Assembly (NCBI GenBank): GCA_015056765.1
Contig: SVFQ01000001.1
Location: forward strand, 62,001 to 126,000
DNA: 64,000 nt
Source: Lachnospiraceae bacterium
GTDB lineage: Bacteria; Bacillota; Clostridia; Lachnospirales; Lachnospiraceae
Direction of reading: 5' to 3'
Shown: positions 63,532-64,000 of the stretch, piece after piece
Layout of the letters: every line of letters begins with the position of its first letter
Numbering within the stretch: position 1 is the stretch's first letter
Made by a program: the position numbers and the translations under genes
Notes under the pieces: model-generated
Told to the model about the DNA's origin: nothing
The model's input: only the letters and a program-made list of their open reading frames with translations
Database searches by the model: none

Positions 63532-64000
63532 CAGCAACTTTTCCATTTGCTCTAGCAGTGCTTTATTCTCTTGTGCCATGTCTTTCTGCATCGTTTTCCG
63601 ATAGTTGCTTGGAGACATTTTCTTTCGTTTTTGGAATGCTTTTGTAAATACCATCGGGTCGCTGTATCCGCAAGATAGCGCGATACTTTCAATGGTCAGA
63701 TCTGTAAGTTGAAGGAGTTCCTCAGCTTTGGTGAGTCGAAATACCGTAAGGAATTCCTGGGGGGACATCTTCAAAGAATTCTGAAACAAGGTGTATAGAT
63801 AGCTTCGATTGAGGCACACATAATTGGCGATGTCCGTTACTTTTATTTGGTTGCAGTAGTTATTCTGAATGTATTCCACTGCCTTTCGTACATACTGGTT
63901 GGCTTTGTCTTCTTCACTTTTGCCGGCAATGGACGCATATTCTGCAATGATAGATAAAAAGATTCCTAAAAGGCCGTTTCTCCGAAGCTCATCAGCCACA
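63517..64000 (-). CDS. AraC-family regulator, C-terminal part (gene runs off the window)
   Basis: About 160 residues of an incomplete gene; its start lies beyond the right edge. The visible part ends in a double helix-turn-helix (VTDIANYVCLNRSYLYTLFQ and IESIALSCGYSDPMVFTKAFQKRKKMSPSNYR) and a Glu-rich tail. The missing N terminus is probably a cupin ligand domain. It precedes galK and galT on the same strand. Confidence 0.9.
   Translation of the reverse strand, partial: VADELRRNGLLGIFLSIIAEYASIAGKSEEDKANQYVRKAVEYIQNNYCNQIKVTDIANYVCLNRSYLYTLFQNSLKMSPQEFLTVFRLTKAEELLQLTDLTIESIALSCGYSDPMVFTKAFQKRKKMSPSNYRKTMQKDMAQENKALLEQMEKLLNVTF

Overview
The window looks like ordinary chromosome from a low-to-medium GC anaerobic Firmicute, most likely family Lachnospiraceae (Clostridia); the genus cannot be fixed from the sequence. 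The reasons are the uvrC-hprK-glk-murB-rapZ-whiA-crh-like cluster, an oxygen-sensitive Fe-S serine-dehydratase-like enzyme, YesM/YesN-type two-component control of a LplB/LplC-type sugar importer, a type-2 galT, a DUF3048 protein, mutS2 and HscC-like chaperones. I see no phage, insertion sequence, CRISPR array, rRNA or tRNA gene.

Layout, left to right. 1-6.9 kb (minus): carbon-control and cell-wall cluster uvrC, hprK, ROK glucokinase, murB, rapZ, whiA and an HPr paralogue with Glu at the catalytic His15 position. 7-15 kb (minus): S41-like lipoprotein peptidase, a large J-domain/TPR protein, a double GT-C membrane glycosyltransferase and a secreted protein with a Pro/Ala/Ser repeat tail. 15.3-23.7 kb (minus): nagB-nagA, and a histidine kinase/response regulator followed by a sugar ABC importer without its own ATPase. 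23.9-28.3 kb (minus): an amino-acid ABC importer plus an Fe-S dehydratase-like enzyme behind a leader peptide and attenuator. 28.3-32.1 kb (minus): a diacetylchitobiose-phosphorylase-like enzyme and a hexose-phosphate mutase. 32.3-49.5 kb (mostly minus): ftsH, divergent pyrG, an HD-GYP protein, a DUF3048 surface protein, a HerA-like ATPase, an hscC-like Hsp70, rlmD, yhaM, a degenerate HtrA-like PDZ protein and an ABC-2 exporter. 49.6-54.2 kb (plus): mutS2 and an OmpR/EnvZ-type pair. 54.2-64 kb (mostly minus): trmL, an Lrp regulator with an aminotransferase, a VanW protein, a lone C-terminal AIRS domain, nth, an exonuclease, galT, galK and the end of an AraC regulator.

Two themes connect the genes. 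The first is amino-sugar use: chitobiose phosphorolysis would give GlcNAc-1-P and GlcNAc; the neighbouring mutase could make GlcNAc-6-P; NagA and NagB would carry it to fructose-6-P. The second is control: HprK/Crh-like carbon signalling, several regulator-target pairs with visible operator-like repeats (galK, nagB, the LplB-type importer), and the attenuator.

The strongest candidate for something undescribed is the leader at 27.94-28.26 kb. A good sigma-A promoter is followed by a 34-codon ORF with its own ribosome binding site and 9 Met/Cys residues, including a Cys-Cys pair. An 8-base segment inside the ORF is complementary to the 5' arm of a strong terminator just before the transporter gene. 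This is the architecture of ribosome-mediated attenuation and suggests a sulfur amino acid as the signal.
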